A stretch of DNA of 64,000 nucleotides from Algoriphagus kandeliae (lineage in GTDB: Bacteria; Bacteroidota; Bacteroidia; Cytophagales; Cyclobacteriaceae): positions 434,001 to 498,000 of the forward strand of contig NZ_SPSB01000002.1 in the NCBI RefSeq assembly GCF_004571135.1. The letters run 5' to 3'. The notes under the pieces are model-generated. The model was not told the DNA's origin. It saw only the letters and a list, made by a program, of their open reading frames with translations, and did not search any database. This document shows, one piece after another, positions 6,859 to 15,413 of this stretch (position 1 is the first letter of the stretch; every line of letters starts with the position of its first letter). The translations under genes were made by a program, and so were the position numbers.

Positions 6859-7761
6859 TTACCACAAATTTTCCGGGTATTCTCCGCTTTCATGTAATTT
6901 TTTCAAAGCTTCAATCACCACTGGTTTGTCTTCAGTATAGGTCACTCCAAACCAAGTTTTTCCACCGGGAAGGATCTCAAAGGCTGCCTTTCCAGATTGA
7001 ATCAAGTTATTTGCGACAGTTGGGATATAAAACTCTGATTTAAGGTTTTCTAGGTTGGCTGGAAGAAATTCCATCCACATCTGTTCAATATCTGAAAAAA
7101 CTGCTGGATGGAAGCCCCAGAAATTCATGGACACAGGTGTGTCTTCTGGAATCTCAATAACTTCTCCTTCCCCACGGCTGACAATTTTGTCTCCTTCGCG
7201 AGCGATAGAGGTACGTTCAGTCATTCCAATCAATTGACCTTTTTCATTGGTTTTGCACACCCCACGGCTTACTGTTCCGTTTTCAGAAAGCACATTTTGA
7301 ATTGCATAACCCACCAAGGCATGTAGGTCTGGTTTTACTTCTGCTGAAAGGAATTTTCCTAAAACTTCAAATGCTTCCTTTCCATAAAAATCATCAGCAT
7401 TAATTACTGCAAAAGGCTCTTTGATAGCATCCTTTGCACAAAGCACGGCATGAGCAGTTCCAAAAGGCTTTTTACGATCAGCTTGCTTGTATTCTTCAGG
7501 CACAAAGCTATCCAAGGACTGAATAACCCAATCCACTTCAATTTTTCCCTCCAGTTTTGGAAGGAATTTTTCTTTGGCTACATCTATAATTTCTTCACGA
7601 ACGATAAAAACAACTTTCCCGAATCCGGCACGGATGGCATCAAAAATCGAGTATTCGAGGATGGTCTCCCCATTCGGGCCAAAGCCATCAATTTGTTTGT
7701 TTCCACCATAGCGGCTTCCCATTCCGGCAGCTAAAACTAATAAAGTTGGTTTTTGAGTCAT
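6859..7761 (-). CDS. NDP-sugar / nucleotidyltransferase family protein
   Basis: A 300-residue GT-A-fold nucleotidyltransferase. The N-terminal LVLAAGMGSRYGG (8-20) is the nucleotide-binding G-x-G-x-R loop of sugar-1-phosphate nucleotidylyltransferases, followed by QIDGFGPNGETI. AVINADDFYG around residues 115-125 carries the metal-binding Asp. The likely reaction joins a sugar-1-phosphate and an NTP; the sugar is not identifiable. ATG 7761 is chosen since the loop then starts at residue 8 as in the family; the 19 extra codons upstream look non-coding. Convergent with the insert region after recF. Confidence 0.85.
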   Translation of the reverse strand: MTQKPTLLVLAAGMGSRYGGNKQIDGFGPNGETILEYSIFDAIRAGFGKVVFIVREEIIDVAKEKFLPKLEGKIEVDWVIQSLDSFVPEEYKQADRKKPFGTAHAVLCAKDAIKEPFAVINADDFYGKEAFEVLGKFLSAEVKPDLHALVGYAIQNVLSENGTVSRGVCKTNEKGQLIGMTERTSIAREGDKIVSRGEGEVIEIPEDTPVSMNFWGFHPAVFSDIEQMWMEFLPANLENLKSEFYIPTVANNLIQSGKAAFEILPGGKTWFGVTYTEDKPVVIEALKKLHESGEYPENLW

Positions 7762-8044
7762 GTTCCTGTATTTCTTATAAAAACGCTGCAAAATTAATCG
7801 AAATGCCGGCGGGCACAAGGATAGTTTAAAATCTAATTTTCAGCATTTGGGGTGATTTTTATCCTAAATCTTAAAAAAACTTGTCTTGAAATTGAATTCA
7901 GGGTCTTTTGAAACCCTTAAATATGGAAAATTTGCAAAAAATATTTCCAAATAGGATATTTTTTAGACTAGGTTTTGATTTTTGTTCAATTTTTGAATTA
8001 CTTTCATGCCAAATTCTCAACGATTCCTAAAACCTATTGTAAAA

Positions 8045-8383
8045 ATGAAAAAAATTGAAGCGATTATTCGAACCTCCCGCTTCGAACAAATCCATACCTG
8101 CCTCTCTGGATTGGGAGTCAAATTCCTCTCATTTTATGAGATCAAAGGGATGGGTTTTGAGCATGCGCGTCAGGAAATGTACCGTGGAGTTGCTTATGAA
8201 CCAGCATACATCCCACGCACCAAATTAGAAATTGTAGTACCTGATGAATTGAAGGATTCAGTCATCCGATGCATTCTCTCCGAAGGAAAAACCGGTGAAA
8301 TAGGAGACGGAAAAATCTTTGTCTTCGATGTATTGGAGGCTTATCGAATCCGAAACAACGATACAGGAGAAAGCGCGCTTTGA
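8045..8383 (+). CDS. PII family nitrogen regulatory protein
   Basis: Trimeric PII signal protein that binds ATP/ADP and 2-oxoglutarate and reports nitrogen status. The 112-residue protein has the T-loop YRGVAYEPAYIPRTK with Tyr at 46 and 51, the conserved KLEIVVPDE strand, and GKIFVFDVLEAYRIR near the C-terminus. It sits 31 nt before the ammonium transporter, the classic GlnK-AmtB pairing in which PII blocks the channel. Whether Tyr51 is uridylylated here is unknown. ATG 8045 gives the standard MKKIEAIIR start; an ATG 13 codons upstream is not needed. GlnB versus GlnK cannot be settled. Confidence 0.93.
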   Translation: MKKIEAIIRTSRFEQIHTCLSGLGVKFLSFYEIKGMGFEHARQEMYRGVAYEPAYIPRTKLEIVVPDELKDSVIRCILSEGKTGEIGDGKIFVFDVLEAYRIRNNDTGESAL

Positions 8384-8414
8384 TTTATTCATTTTAAAAG
8401 AACCTCTCAAACCT

Positions 8415-9644
8415 ATGCAAGATTTATTTACCATCAATAACCTGTGGATGATGGTGGCCACGATTCTGGTCTTCATTATGCACTTGGGCTTTGCCAGTCT
8501 GGAAGCCGGACTGACGAGAGCCAAAAATACTGTCAACATTCTCTTTAAAAATACCATTATCCCTGCCATTGGTCTTTTGACCTATGCACTTGTAGGATTT
8601 AATTTAATGTACCCGGGAGCTGGATTTGAAGGTTCCGTATTCGGCTTTGCCGGATTTGGACTCAGCTTGCCGGAAGGTTGGGATAGCTCCAACTACAATG
8701 AAGGCTATACCTATTTTACGGATTTTATCTTTCAGGCCATGTTTGCGGCTACTGCAGCTACGATTGTTTCCGGAGCTGTAGCTGAGCGAATCAAATTGGG
8801 ACCATTCATTTTCTTTTCAGTGCTTTATGTAGCGATCTGTTACCCTATTGTAGGGATGTGGAAATGGGGTGGAGGATTTTTGAATACTCTGGACACTCCA
8901 TTTTATGATTTTGCAGGTTCCACAATTGTGCATTCAGTTGGTGGATGGGGAGCCTTAATAGGAGCATTTTTGCTTGGGCCTAGAATTGGGAAATATACCG
9001 AGCGCGGAATGAGCGCCATACCAGGTCATAATCTTCCACTAGCGACTTTTGGAGTATTTCTTCTATGGTTCGGATGGTTTGGATTTAATGGTGGCTCTGT
9101 CCTCAGTGCGAGTCCTGGAGCAGTATCCAAAGTATTTGTTACCACTTCCATTGCTGCCTCAGCTGGAGCTTTTGGTGCATTGATTTTTTCTTACCTGAAA
9201 TTTAAGTCCTATGATATAACCATGGTGCTTAATGGGATCTTGGCAGGCTTGGTAGGAATCACAGCAGGTGCTGATCAAATGGGAGTGGGAGAATCTGCTA
9301 TCATTGGTTTTATTGCTGGTGGCTTGATCGTATTTGCCGTAGTCTTCTTTGATAAAGTCAAAATTGATGATCCTGTTGGTGCTATTTCTGTACACTTAGT
9401 AGGTGGAATTTGGGGAACATTAGCTGTAGGAATATTTGGAGACTTGGCTGGATGGGGTCAGTTTTACTCTCAATTGCTAGGAGTAGCGGCTGTAGGATTC
9501 TTCTGTGTGCTGTTCTCAGGATTGATTTTCTATACCTTGAAGAAAACTGTTGGTATTCGAGTGGATGAGCGCGAAGAAGTGGAAGGGTTAGATATCAACG
9601 AACACGGTATGAGAGCCTATCCAGATTTTGCAAGTAAAGACTAA
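8415..9644 (+). CDS. amt: ammonium transporter
   Basis: Amt/Rh-family inner-membrane channel that conducts ammonia or ammonium. The 409-residue protein has 11 expected helices and family motifs: the N-terminal GFASLEAGLTRAKN segment, DFAGSTIVHSVGGWGAL with the first pore His, GWFGFNGGSVL, and DDPVGAISVHLVGGIWGTLA with the second pore His. No signal peptide is evident; the start MQDLFTINNLWMM leads straight into helix 1. It is downstream of a PII gene and probably co-transcribed with it under nitrogen limitation (inference). A terminator follows. Confidence 0.96.
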   Translation: MQDLFTINNLWMMVATILVFIMHLGFASLEAGLTRAKNTVNILFKNTIIPAIGLLTYALVGFNLMYPGAGFEGSVFGFAGFGLSLPEGWDSSNYNEGYTYFTDFIFQAMFAATAATIVSGAVAERIKLGPFIFFSVLYVAICYPIVGMWKWGGGFLNTLDTPFYDFAGSTIVHSVGGWGALIGAFLLGPRIGKYTERGMSAIPGHNLPLATFGVFLLWFGWFGFNGGSVLSASPGAVSKVFVTTSIAASAGAFGALIFSYLKFKSYDITMVLNGILAGLVGITAGADQMGVGESAIIGFIAGGLIVFAVVFFDKVKIDDPVGAISVHLVGGIWGTLAVGIFGDLAGWGQFYSQLLGVAAVGFFCVLFSGLIFYTLKKTVGIRVDEREEVEGLDINEHGMRAYPDFASKD

Positions 9645-9672
9645 ATCAACAAAACTACCAATCAACCACAAT

Positions 9673-9704
9673 AAGCGGAGGGAGATAGCCCTTCGCTTTT
9701 TTTT
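9673..9704 (+). terminator. terminator of the PII-amt unit
   Basis: AAGCGGAGGG (9673-9682) pairs with CCCTTCGCTT (9689-9698) with one wobble, followed by eight T. Confidence 0.85.
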
Positions 9705-9705
9705 A

Positions 9706-9737
9706 TCAAAAAAAAATCCCGCCGGGCTAGGCGGGAA
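9706..9737 (-). terminator. terminator of the small gene at 9745
   Basis: TCCCGCC (9717-9723) and GGCGGGA (9730-9736) form a GC-rich hairpin; the A run 9706-9716 gives a T run on the minus strand. Its presence supports a real transcript from the minus strand. Confidence 0.85.
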
Positions 9738-9744
9738 TTTAATT

Positions 9745-9933
9745 TTAGAGGGCCGGTTGGAAGTACCGATCCAATATGGCTAAATGTATCTTTTTGAACA
9801 TTTTGTAACACCAGTCTCTAAATTCCTTCAACTCATTTGGTAAAATAAGTCTCAGGCCCTTTCTCAGCTCCTTCTCAAAGAGATACTTCGAGAAGCTCAC
9901 CTTTTGCAAAATGGTCTTCACGTATTCTATCAT
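9745..9933 (-). CDS. small basic hypothetical protein
   Basis: A 62-residue, helix-rich, Lys/Leu-rich protein (MIEYVKTILQKVSFSKYLF, ending DRYFQPAL). No membrane segment, Cys pair or known domain is visible. The main evidence that it is real is the strong terminator just 8 nt beyond its stop and the fact that no other minus-strand gene could use that terminator. Function unknown. Confidence 0.65.
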   Translation of the reverse strand: MIEYVKTILQKVSFSKYLFEKELRKGLRLILPNELKEFRDWCYKMFKKIHLAILDRYFQPAL

Positions 9934-10050
9934 AAGATCTTGAGTTTAGGGTTTATTTTAACTGATTTTAAGTAACCATACGGAGACAATATCCCTATAG
10001 TTACGTAAAATTGACGTTCGAGAAATTGAAATATCCTTAATTTCGCAACC

Positions 10051-11499
10051 ATGTCTAAAACGCTGATCACTTCTATTTTGGTATGCTGGTTTTCCCTTTT
10101 TACGGGGATTTCGTTGGCCCAGCAAGTGGAGGTGGAATTGGGACCTGACCAAATCGGGCTCAATGAAACTTTCACCATCAAAATAAGTGTGGCCAATGAA
10201 AAAATCAAGTCCTACGATCAATTCCCGGATATCCCAAGTTTTCAGAAACAGGGTATCTCCCAATCCTCTTCCATGAACGTGATCAATGGGCAGGTGACCA
10301 GCTCAAATAGTATCATTCAATACTACAAGCCTACCCGAAAAGGAACCTTTACCCTTCCCGCTTTTTCTATCACGATTAATGGGAATCAATTTGATTTTCA
10401 AGGAAAAGAAATCACTGTCGGAGATGCTGTAAGCAACCAACAGAGCTCAGGAGGAGGCTTTTTTGATCCTTTCTCCGAATTTTTTGGAAGGACCCAAGAA
10501 GAACCAGAATACATTGAATTGGATGATGAGGCTTTTTTCTCGGTGACGGTTGATAAAGAGGAAATTTATGCCCGGGAAGGATTTACAGTTGCCTTGGCTT
10601 TCTACATGTCTGAAAACAATCAGGCTCCATTCAATTTCTACAAACCAGGAGAGCAGTTGGATGATGTGTTGAAAAAAATCAAACCTACCCAGGCATGGGA
10701 GGAAAATTACAACATCACGAATATTGAGCCCGAGCAAGTCACCATCAATGGAAAGCGTTGGGTTCGCTACAAAGTATATGAGGCGACCTTTTTCCCTTTC
10801 TCGGAAGGAACAATTGAGATTCCAAGTATTCCTTGGGAGATGATTAAATACCGGGTGGCAAGAAACCCGAGTTTCTTCGGTTCCAATAGGCAGGAAGATT
10901 TTAAGACTTTTTCCTCTTCGCCAAAAACTGTCAAAGTGAAGCCGCTTCCTCCTCATCCCTTGCGAAATGAAGTAGCTGTGGGTCAGTTCCAGTTGAGGGA
11001 AAATATCACGAATCTGGAAGTCGAAACCGGGCAGGGCTTCAATTATAATTTCGGAATTAGCGGAGTAGGTAATATCAATTCCATCTCCCAACCAAGACTA
11101 ATCAGCGGGGGAAGTTTGAATACTTATGATCCTAATGTGCGCCAACAGATCAATCGGGGATATGGCCGTGTTTCAGGTATTAAAGAGTATTCTTACTACA
11201 TCACGTTAAACGAACCAGGTGAGGTTGACCTTGGAAATCATTTTGAGTGGATTTATTTTGATCCGGTTCAGGCAGCCTATGATACCTTGCGCCCTTCTGC
11301 AAAAATTCAGGTGGTTGGAGAAAGCAAAACCAATCAAGCTATTTCTAATCAGCGCTTGGGAGGAATCTATGATCGGATAGGTACTGAGGACAATAAGTTT
11401 TCAAACGAGCGATATAAATACTATTTTGGCACGGCTATCAATATCCTTTTACTACTGACAGTGATCCTTTTGTCAGTACTTATCATCCGAAACAAATAA
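10051..11499 (+). CDS. BatD-family exported membrane protein
   Basis: A 482-residue protein with a signal peptide (hydrophobic residues 4-21, cleavage near SLA-QQ). Then come beta-rich repeats that begin [18 protein letters not shown] and include [18 protein letters not shown], the two tandem immunoglobulin-like strands typical of BatD. A C-terminal membrane helix lies at about 457-478 ([20 protein letters not shown]). BatD proteins accompany MoxR ATPases and BatA/B von Willebrand domain proteins in aerotolerance operons. None of those partners is adjacent here, so the gene appears to be a stand-alone member. Its stop overlaps the aroC start (TAATG). Confidence 0.85.
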   Translation: MSKTLITSILVCWFSLFTGISLAQQVEVELGPDQIGLNETFTIKISVANEKIKSYDQFPDIPSFQKQGISQSSSMNVINGQVTSSNSIIQYYKPTRKGTFTLPAFSITINGNQFDFQGKEITVGDAVSNQQSSGGGFFDPFSEFFGRTQEEPEYIELDDEAFFSVTVDKEEIYAREGFTVALAFYMSENNQAPFNFYKPGEQLDDVLKKIKPTQAWEENYNITNIEPEQVTINGKRWVRYKVYEATFFPFSEGTIEIPSIPWEMIKYRVARNPSFFGSNRQEDFKTFSSSPKTVKVKPLPPHPLRNEVAVGQFQLRENITNLEVETGQGFNYNFGISGVGNINSISQPRLISGGSLNTYDPNVRQQINRGYGRVSGIKEYSYYITLNEPGEVDLGNHFEWIYFDPVQAAYDTLRPSAKIQVVGESKTNQAISNQRLGGIYDRIGTEDNKFSNERYKYYFGTAINILLLLTVILLSVLIIRNK

Positions 11500-12584
11500 T
11501 GGGAAATTCATTCGGTAAACTTTTCAAAATCACCACTTTTGGTGAGTCTCATGGCCCTGCTTTGGGTGTGATTTTAGAAGGCTGTCCAGCAGGTCTTTCA
11601 ATCGATGAATCCTTCATTCAGTCTGAAATGCAACGCCGAAAACCCGGCCAATCAAAGATTACTACTCAGCGAAAAGAGGAGGATGAAATAGAAATTTTAT
11701 CTGGAGTTTTTGAAGGAAAAAGTACCGGAACTCCAATAGGTATAGTCATTCGCAATGCCGATCAGAAAAGCAAAGACTATTCCCATATAGCAGACAAATT
11801 CCGTCCTTCCCATGCGGATTTCACCTACTTTGAAAAGTATGGAATCCGGGATTACCGAGGTGGAGGTAGAAGTTCGGCACGGGAAACTGCAGCCCGTGTG
11901 GCAGCAGGTGCAATTGCAAAGCTTTTGCTTCAAGAAAAAGGAATATCGGTTCAAGCATTTGTTTCACAAGTGGGGAGTTTGAAACTGGAAAAGGCCTATC
12001 AGGAATTAGATCTGAATAAAACAGAGGACAATATTGTCCGATGTCCTGATCCTGAGACCGCTGAGCGAATGATTGAATTGATCGACTCAGTTCGGAAAGA
12101 TCGGGATACCATTGGTGGTGTTATTACTTGCGTCATCAAAAATACACCTCCTGGATTGGGTGAGCCTGTTTTCGATCGCTTGCATGCCGAGTTAGGTAAG
12201 GCCATGTTGAGCATCAATGCCGTTAAAGGTTTTGAATACGGTTCTGGCTTTGATGGAGTGAGCATGCGTGGAAGTCAGCACAATGATGCTTTTGTGAAAG
12301 AAGGGGATCAAATCAGAACTACCTCCAATCATTCGGGAGGAATTCAAGGAGGAATCTCGAATGGAGAAGATATTTATTTCCGTGTGGCATTTAAGCCTGT
12401 TGCCACGATTATGCAGGATCAGGATTCGGTTAATGAAGCTGGAGAAGCGGTAACAGTTTCAGGAAAGGGTCGTCACGATCCTTGCGTCGTTCCTAGGGCT
12501 GTACCGATTGTGGAAGCGATGGCGGCTTTAGTCATAGCCGATTACCTATTATTGTCAAAAAGCAATAAACTTGCTGAAATTTAA
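11499..12584 (+). CDS. aroC: chorismate synthase
   Basis: Converts 5-enolpyruvylshikimate-3-phosphate to chorismate, the last common step to aromatic amino acids, using reduced FMN. The 361-residue protein starts [19 protein letters not shown] (the first chorismate synthase signature) and contains [25 protein letters not shown] split over about residues 103-127, plus [18 protein letters not shown], and the C-terminal [18 protein letters not shown]. Length is normal. Its ATG overlaps the batD stop by one base, so translation is probably coupled. Confidence 0.97.
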   Translation: MGNSFGKLFKITTFGESHGPALGVILEGCPAGLSIDESFIQSEMQRRKPGQSKITTQRKEEDEIEILSGVFEGKSTGTPIGIVIRNADQKSKDYSHIADKFRPSHADFTYFEKYGIRDYRGGGRSSARETAARVAAGAIAKLLLQEKGISVQAFVSQVGSLKLEKAYQELDLNKTEDNIVRCPDPETAERMIELIDSVRKDRDTIGGVITCVIKNTPPGLGEPVFDRLHAELGKAMLSINAVKGFEYGSGFDGVSMRGSQHNDAFVKEGDQIRTTSNHSGGIQGGISNGEDIYFRVAFKPVATIMQDQDSVNEAGEAVTVSGKGRHDPCVVPRAVPIVEAMAALVIADYLLLSKSNKLAEI

Positions 12585-12593
12585 AAACGCATC

Positions 12594-13922
12594 ATGCTAA
12601 AGAAAATCCCTTTACATACGCAAATCATCATTGGCTTGGTATTAGGCCTGATTTTCGGACTTGTTTCCATTCAGACTGCTATCCCAAGCTCATTCACGAT
12701 CGATTACATCAAACCGGTCGGTACCATCTTTATCAATGGACTTAAAATGATTGCCATGCCTTTGGTATTGGCGTCTTTAATTATTGGTGTTTCCAATTTG
12801 GGAGATATTTCCAAATTGAGCCGAATTGGTGGAAAGACCATTGTCACTTTCGTGATCACCACGGTTATTGCGATTTCAGTTGGTTTGACTTTGGTAAATC
12901 TTTTTAAGCCAGGAACTAGCCTTCCTGTGGAGACTCGGGAAAACTTGATGAACCTGTATGAAGGGGATGTAAGTACGCGAGCAGATGCGGCAGCTAAGTT
13001 TCAAGAGCAAAGTCCACTTCAGCCATTGGTGGATATGGTTCCTCAAAATTTCTTTTTAGCGACTACTGATAATGCAGCAATGCTTCAAGTGGTGTTTTTC
13101 GCCATTATTTCAGGTATTGCATTGCTTCAGATTCCTAAGAGTAAAGCTGAACCTGTGATCGCTTTTTTTGATGGTTTCAACGACCTGATTATTCAGATCG
13201 TGAATTACATCATGCTGATCGCTCCTTATGGGGTATTTGCTTTGATGGCATCTCTGATCGTCGAAATCGCGGGTGATAATCCTGATTCAGCTATTGATTT
13301 GCTGATGGCATTGTTAAAGTATAGTGTGATCGTATTGGGAGGTTTGTTCTTTATGATGTTGGTGATATACCCACTATTGCTAAAGACCTTTACCAAAGTT
13401 CCTTATTTCGAATTCTTCCGAGCTATTCGACCTGCTCAGTTGTTGGCATTCTCTACTTCCAGTAGTTCTGCTACACTTCCGGTGACGATGAAAATTGCCG
13501 AAGAAGAAATCGGTGTATCTGAGAACATTTCCAGCTTCGTTTTGCCTTTGGGTGCTACCATCAATATGAATGGTACAAGCTTGTATCAAAGTGTGGCGGC
13601 TGTATTTATTGCTCAAGCTCTAGGGATGGAATTGAGCTTTTCTCAGCAATTAATGATCGTTTTGACTTCTACTTTGGCAGCTATTGGATCTGCCGGTGTA
13701 CCTGGAGCGGGTTTGATTATGTTGATTGTAGTGTTGGAATCGATCGGAGTTCCGGCAGCAGGAATTGCCTTGATTATGGCACCTGACCGGATTTTAGATA
13801 TGTTCCGAACAGTAGTAAATGTAACTGGCGATGTGGTAGTGACTACTGCTGTAGCTAGTACAGAGGGAGAATTGCCTGAAGGTTTGATCCGAAAAAGCAA
13901 TCCACTTACTCCGGATCTATAA
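12594..13922 (+). CDS. dicarboxylate/amino acid:cation symporter (DAACS family)
   Basis: Inner-membrane Na+ or H+ coupled transporter of the glutamate/aspartate/C4-dicarboxylate family. The 442-residue, highly hydrophobic protein has the hairpin HP1 motif AFSTSSSSATLPVTM and helix 7 motif LGATINMNGTSLYQ, with GSAGVPGAG for HP2; these bind substrate and cation. Glutamate (GltP) versus C4-dicarboxylate (DctA) specificity cannot be decided. It starts 9 nt after aroC and is followed by a strong terminator, so batD-aroC-symporter is likely one transcript. Confidence 0.94.
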   Translation: MLKKIPLHTQIIIGLVLGLIFGLVSIQTAIPSSFTIDYIKPVGTIFINGLKMIAMPLVLASLIIGVSNLGDISKLSRIGGKTIVTFVITTVIAISVGLTLVNLFKPGTSLPVETRENLMNLYEGDVSTRADAAAKFQEQSPLQPLVDMVPQNFFLATTDNAAMLQVVFFAIISGIALLQIPKSKAEPVIAFFDGFNDLIIQIVNYIMLIAPYGVFALMASLIVEIAGDNPDSAIDLLMALLKYSVIVLGGLFFMMLVIYPLLLKTFTKVPYFEFFRAIRPAQLLAFSTSSSSATLPVTMKIAEEEIGVSENISSFVLPLGATINMNGTSLYQSVAAVFIAQALGMELSFSQQLMIVLTSTLAAIGSAGVPGAGLIMLIVVLESIGVPAAGIALIMAPDRILDMFRTVVNVTGDVVVTTAVASTEGELPEGLIRKSNPLTPDL

Positions 13923-13940
13923 CATTTGAAAATCATACAG

Positions 13941-13971
13941 AAAGGCCAGTCTGTTAACAGTCTGGCCTTTT
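13941..13971 (+). terminator. terminator after the symporter gene
   Basis: AAAGGCCAG (13941-13949) pairs with CTGGCCTTT (13962-13970), and the interior CTGTTAACAG is itself a palindrome; T residues follow. Confidence 0.85.
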
Positions 13972-14045
13972 GTCTTTTCTTATAAAATCCGAAGTTTTCA
14001 GAAACTTATGACTTATTTTTGCAATCGAAAAAGCCAAATGACCCT

Positions 14046-14726
14046 ATGCGCCAATCCTGGTGGAAAATACTGGCTGTAGTCCTTTTGCTCTACACGATCG
14101 TGGCGGGGCTACTGATGGATGTTCCCCGACTCCCCATTCTCAATGAAACCATTCGGGCATTGCATTTCCACGTGACCATGTGGTTTGGAATGATTCTGAT
14201 GTTGATGGTATCGGTGTACTACAGTTTCAGATACTTGCGGAGCAATGATTTGCAGCACGATGACATGGCAATTGAATTTACCAATGCGGCCATTTTGTTT
14301 GGAGTGTTGGGGATTTCTACTGGTATGCTTTGGGCAAAATTTACTTGGGGAGATTATTGGAGTGGAGATCCAAAGCAGAACGCTTCTGCGATAGGTTTGC
14401 TGATGTATTTTGCCTATTTGATCTTGCGAAATTCCCTTACCGATGTACAACAAAGAGCCCGCATCGGAGCGATTTATAACATATTTGCTTTTGCTGCCTT
14501 TATCCCATTGATCTTTGTTTTACCTCGTTTGACAGACAGTTTGCATCCCGGAAATGGAGGCAATCCAGGCTTTAATGCTTATGATTTGGACTCAAAGCTT
14601 CGGATGGTGTTTTATCCGGCCATAATCGGATGGACACTTTTTGGGGCTTGGATAGCAACTGTTCGTGTCAGAATGCGTAGGGTTCAACGGGTACTTGAAG
14701 ATCAACTGATCAATTCCAAACAATGA
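14046..14726 (+). CDS. ccmC: cytochrome c maturation / heme exporter protein CcmC
   Basis: Integral membrane protein of the heme-handling superfamily, which presents heme to CcmE. The 226-residue protein has six hydrophobic segments and the tryptophan-rich motif WGDYWSGDPK (101-110), with His at residues 40 and 42 in LHFHVTMW as likely heme ligands. Start at ATG 14046; a TTG nine codons upstream would add a weak extension. It overlaps the next gene by four bases (ATGA) and opens a ccmC-ccmD-ccmE-ccmF cluster. The CcmA/CcmB ABC exporter is not next to it. Confidence 0.92.
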   Translation: MRQSWWKILAVVLLLYTIVAGLLMDVPRLPILNETIRALHFHVTMWFGMILMLMVSVYYSFRYLRSNDLQHDDMAIEFTNAAILFGVLGISTGMLWAKFTWGDYWSGDPKQNASAIGLLMYFAYLILRNSLTDVQQRARIGAIYNIFAFAAFIPLIFVLPRLTDSLHPGNGGNPGFNAYDLDSKLRMVFYPAIIGWTLFGAWIATVRVRMRRVQRVLEDQLINSKQ

Positions 14727-14971
14727 AAAAACTAATCACACTTGTTTTGCTTTTGGTCAGCTTGACCGTTTTGGCTCAGGAAAAAATTCCTGTTACTGAA
14801 GCTGACTATGGAAATAATACCGTAGAAATGGCTGATCGCATGCGAGCAGATGGCAAAATCTACGTTTTAGTTGGAATAATTGGAATCATATTCACCGGAA
14901 TTACGGTTTATCTCGTAAGTACTGAGCGAAAGATCGCCAAAATCGAAAAATCAATTACTACTCAGAAGTAA
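14723..14971 (+). CDS. ccmD: CcmD-like small membrane protein
   Basis: An 82-residue protein with an N-terminal signal-like hydrophobic segment (3-17, ending VLAQ) and a second helix at about 47-66 (YVLVGIIGIIFTGITVYLV) followed by a charged tail. Position between ccmC and ccmE, and the helix-plus-basic-tail layout, match CcmD, which in system I bridges CcmC and CcmE. Sequence similarity to proteobacterial CcmD is weak, and the extra N-terminal segment is a Bacteroidota trait as far as I can tell. The name rests mainly on context. Confidence 0.75.
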   Translation: MKKLITLVLLLVSLTVLAQEKIPVTEADYGNNTVEMADRMRADGKIYVLVGIIGIIFTGITVYLVSTERKIAKIEKSITTQK

Positions 14972-14972
14972 C

Positions 14973-15389
14973 ATGAAAAAAGGACATCTAGTCGGAATAG
15001 GAATAATCGCTATTGCCATCATCATTATCATGACTTCAATAGGTGATGCATCGAGCTATGAAACTTTTGAGACTGCTTTGGAAATGAAACAGTCTGGAGA
15101 CGACAAAGCCATTCACGTGGTTGGTCAATTGAAAAAAAGTGATTCAGGCGAGGTAGTCGGTTTGAATGTGCGGGAGGATAAAACCTCTTTCACCTTTATT
15201 TTAGTGGACAATGACGGGACAGAGCAGGAAGTGTTCTACAACGAGCCTGTTCCAGCTGATTTTACCCGTTCAGAATCCGTGGTTGTAATTGGCTCTTACA
15301 AAAACGAAGATATATTTATCGCAGATAAAATCCTGATGAAGTGTCCTTCCAAATATCAGGAGACAGAGGTGCAGGCGGCAGGAATGTGA
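14973..15389 (+). CDS. ccmE: heme chaperone CcmE, CXXXY type
   Basis: Membrane-anchored periplasmic heme chaperone: a hydrophobic anchor at residues 6-22, then an OB-fold beta domain (HVVGQLKK, GLNVREDKTSFTFIL, SVVVIGSYKNEDIFIADKI). In well studied CcmE a His covalently holds heme in an HxxxY motif. Here the corresponding site is C124-P-S-K-Y128, i.e. Cys replaces His. CXXXY-type CcmE proteins are known from archaea and some bacteria (system I*). Length 138 residues is normal. The gene is one base downstream of ccmD and before the large CcmF gene. Confidence 0.9.
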   Translation: MKKGHLVGIGIIAIAIIIIMTSIGDASSYETFETALEMKQSGDDKAIHVVGQLKKSDSGEVVGLNVREDKTSFTFILVDNDGTEQEVFYNEPVPADFTRSESVVVIGSYKNEDIFIADKILMKCPSKYQETEVQAAGM

Positions 15390-15413
15390 GGCAGAAGCAA
15401 TAGACAATAATCC

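Noticed and set aside
10447..11091. 214-codon open frame on the minus strand inside batD
   Set aside because: Shadow of a well supported gene; no domain, and composition follows the codon structure of the plus strand.
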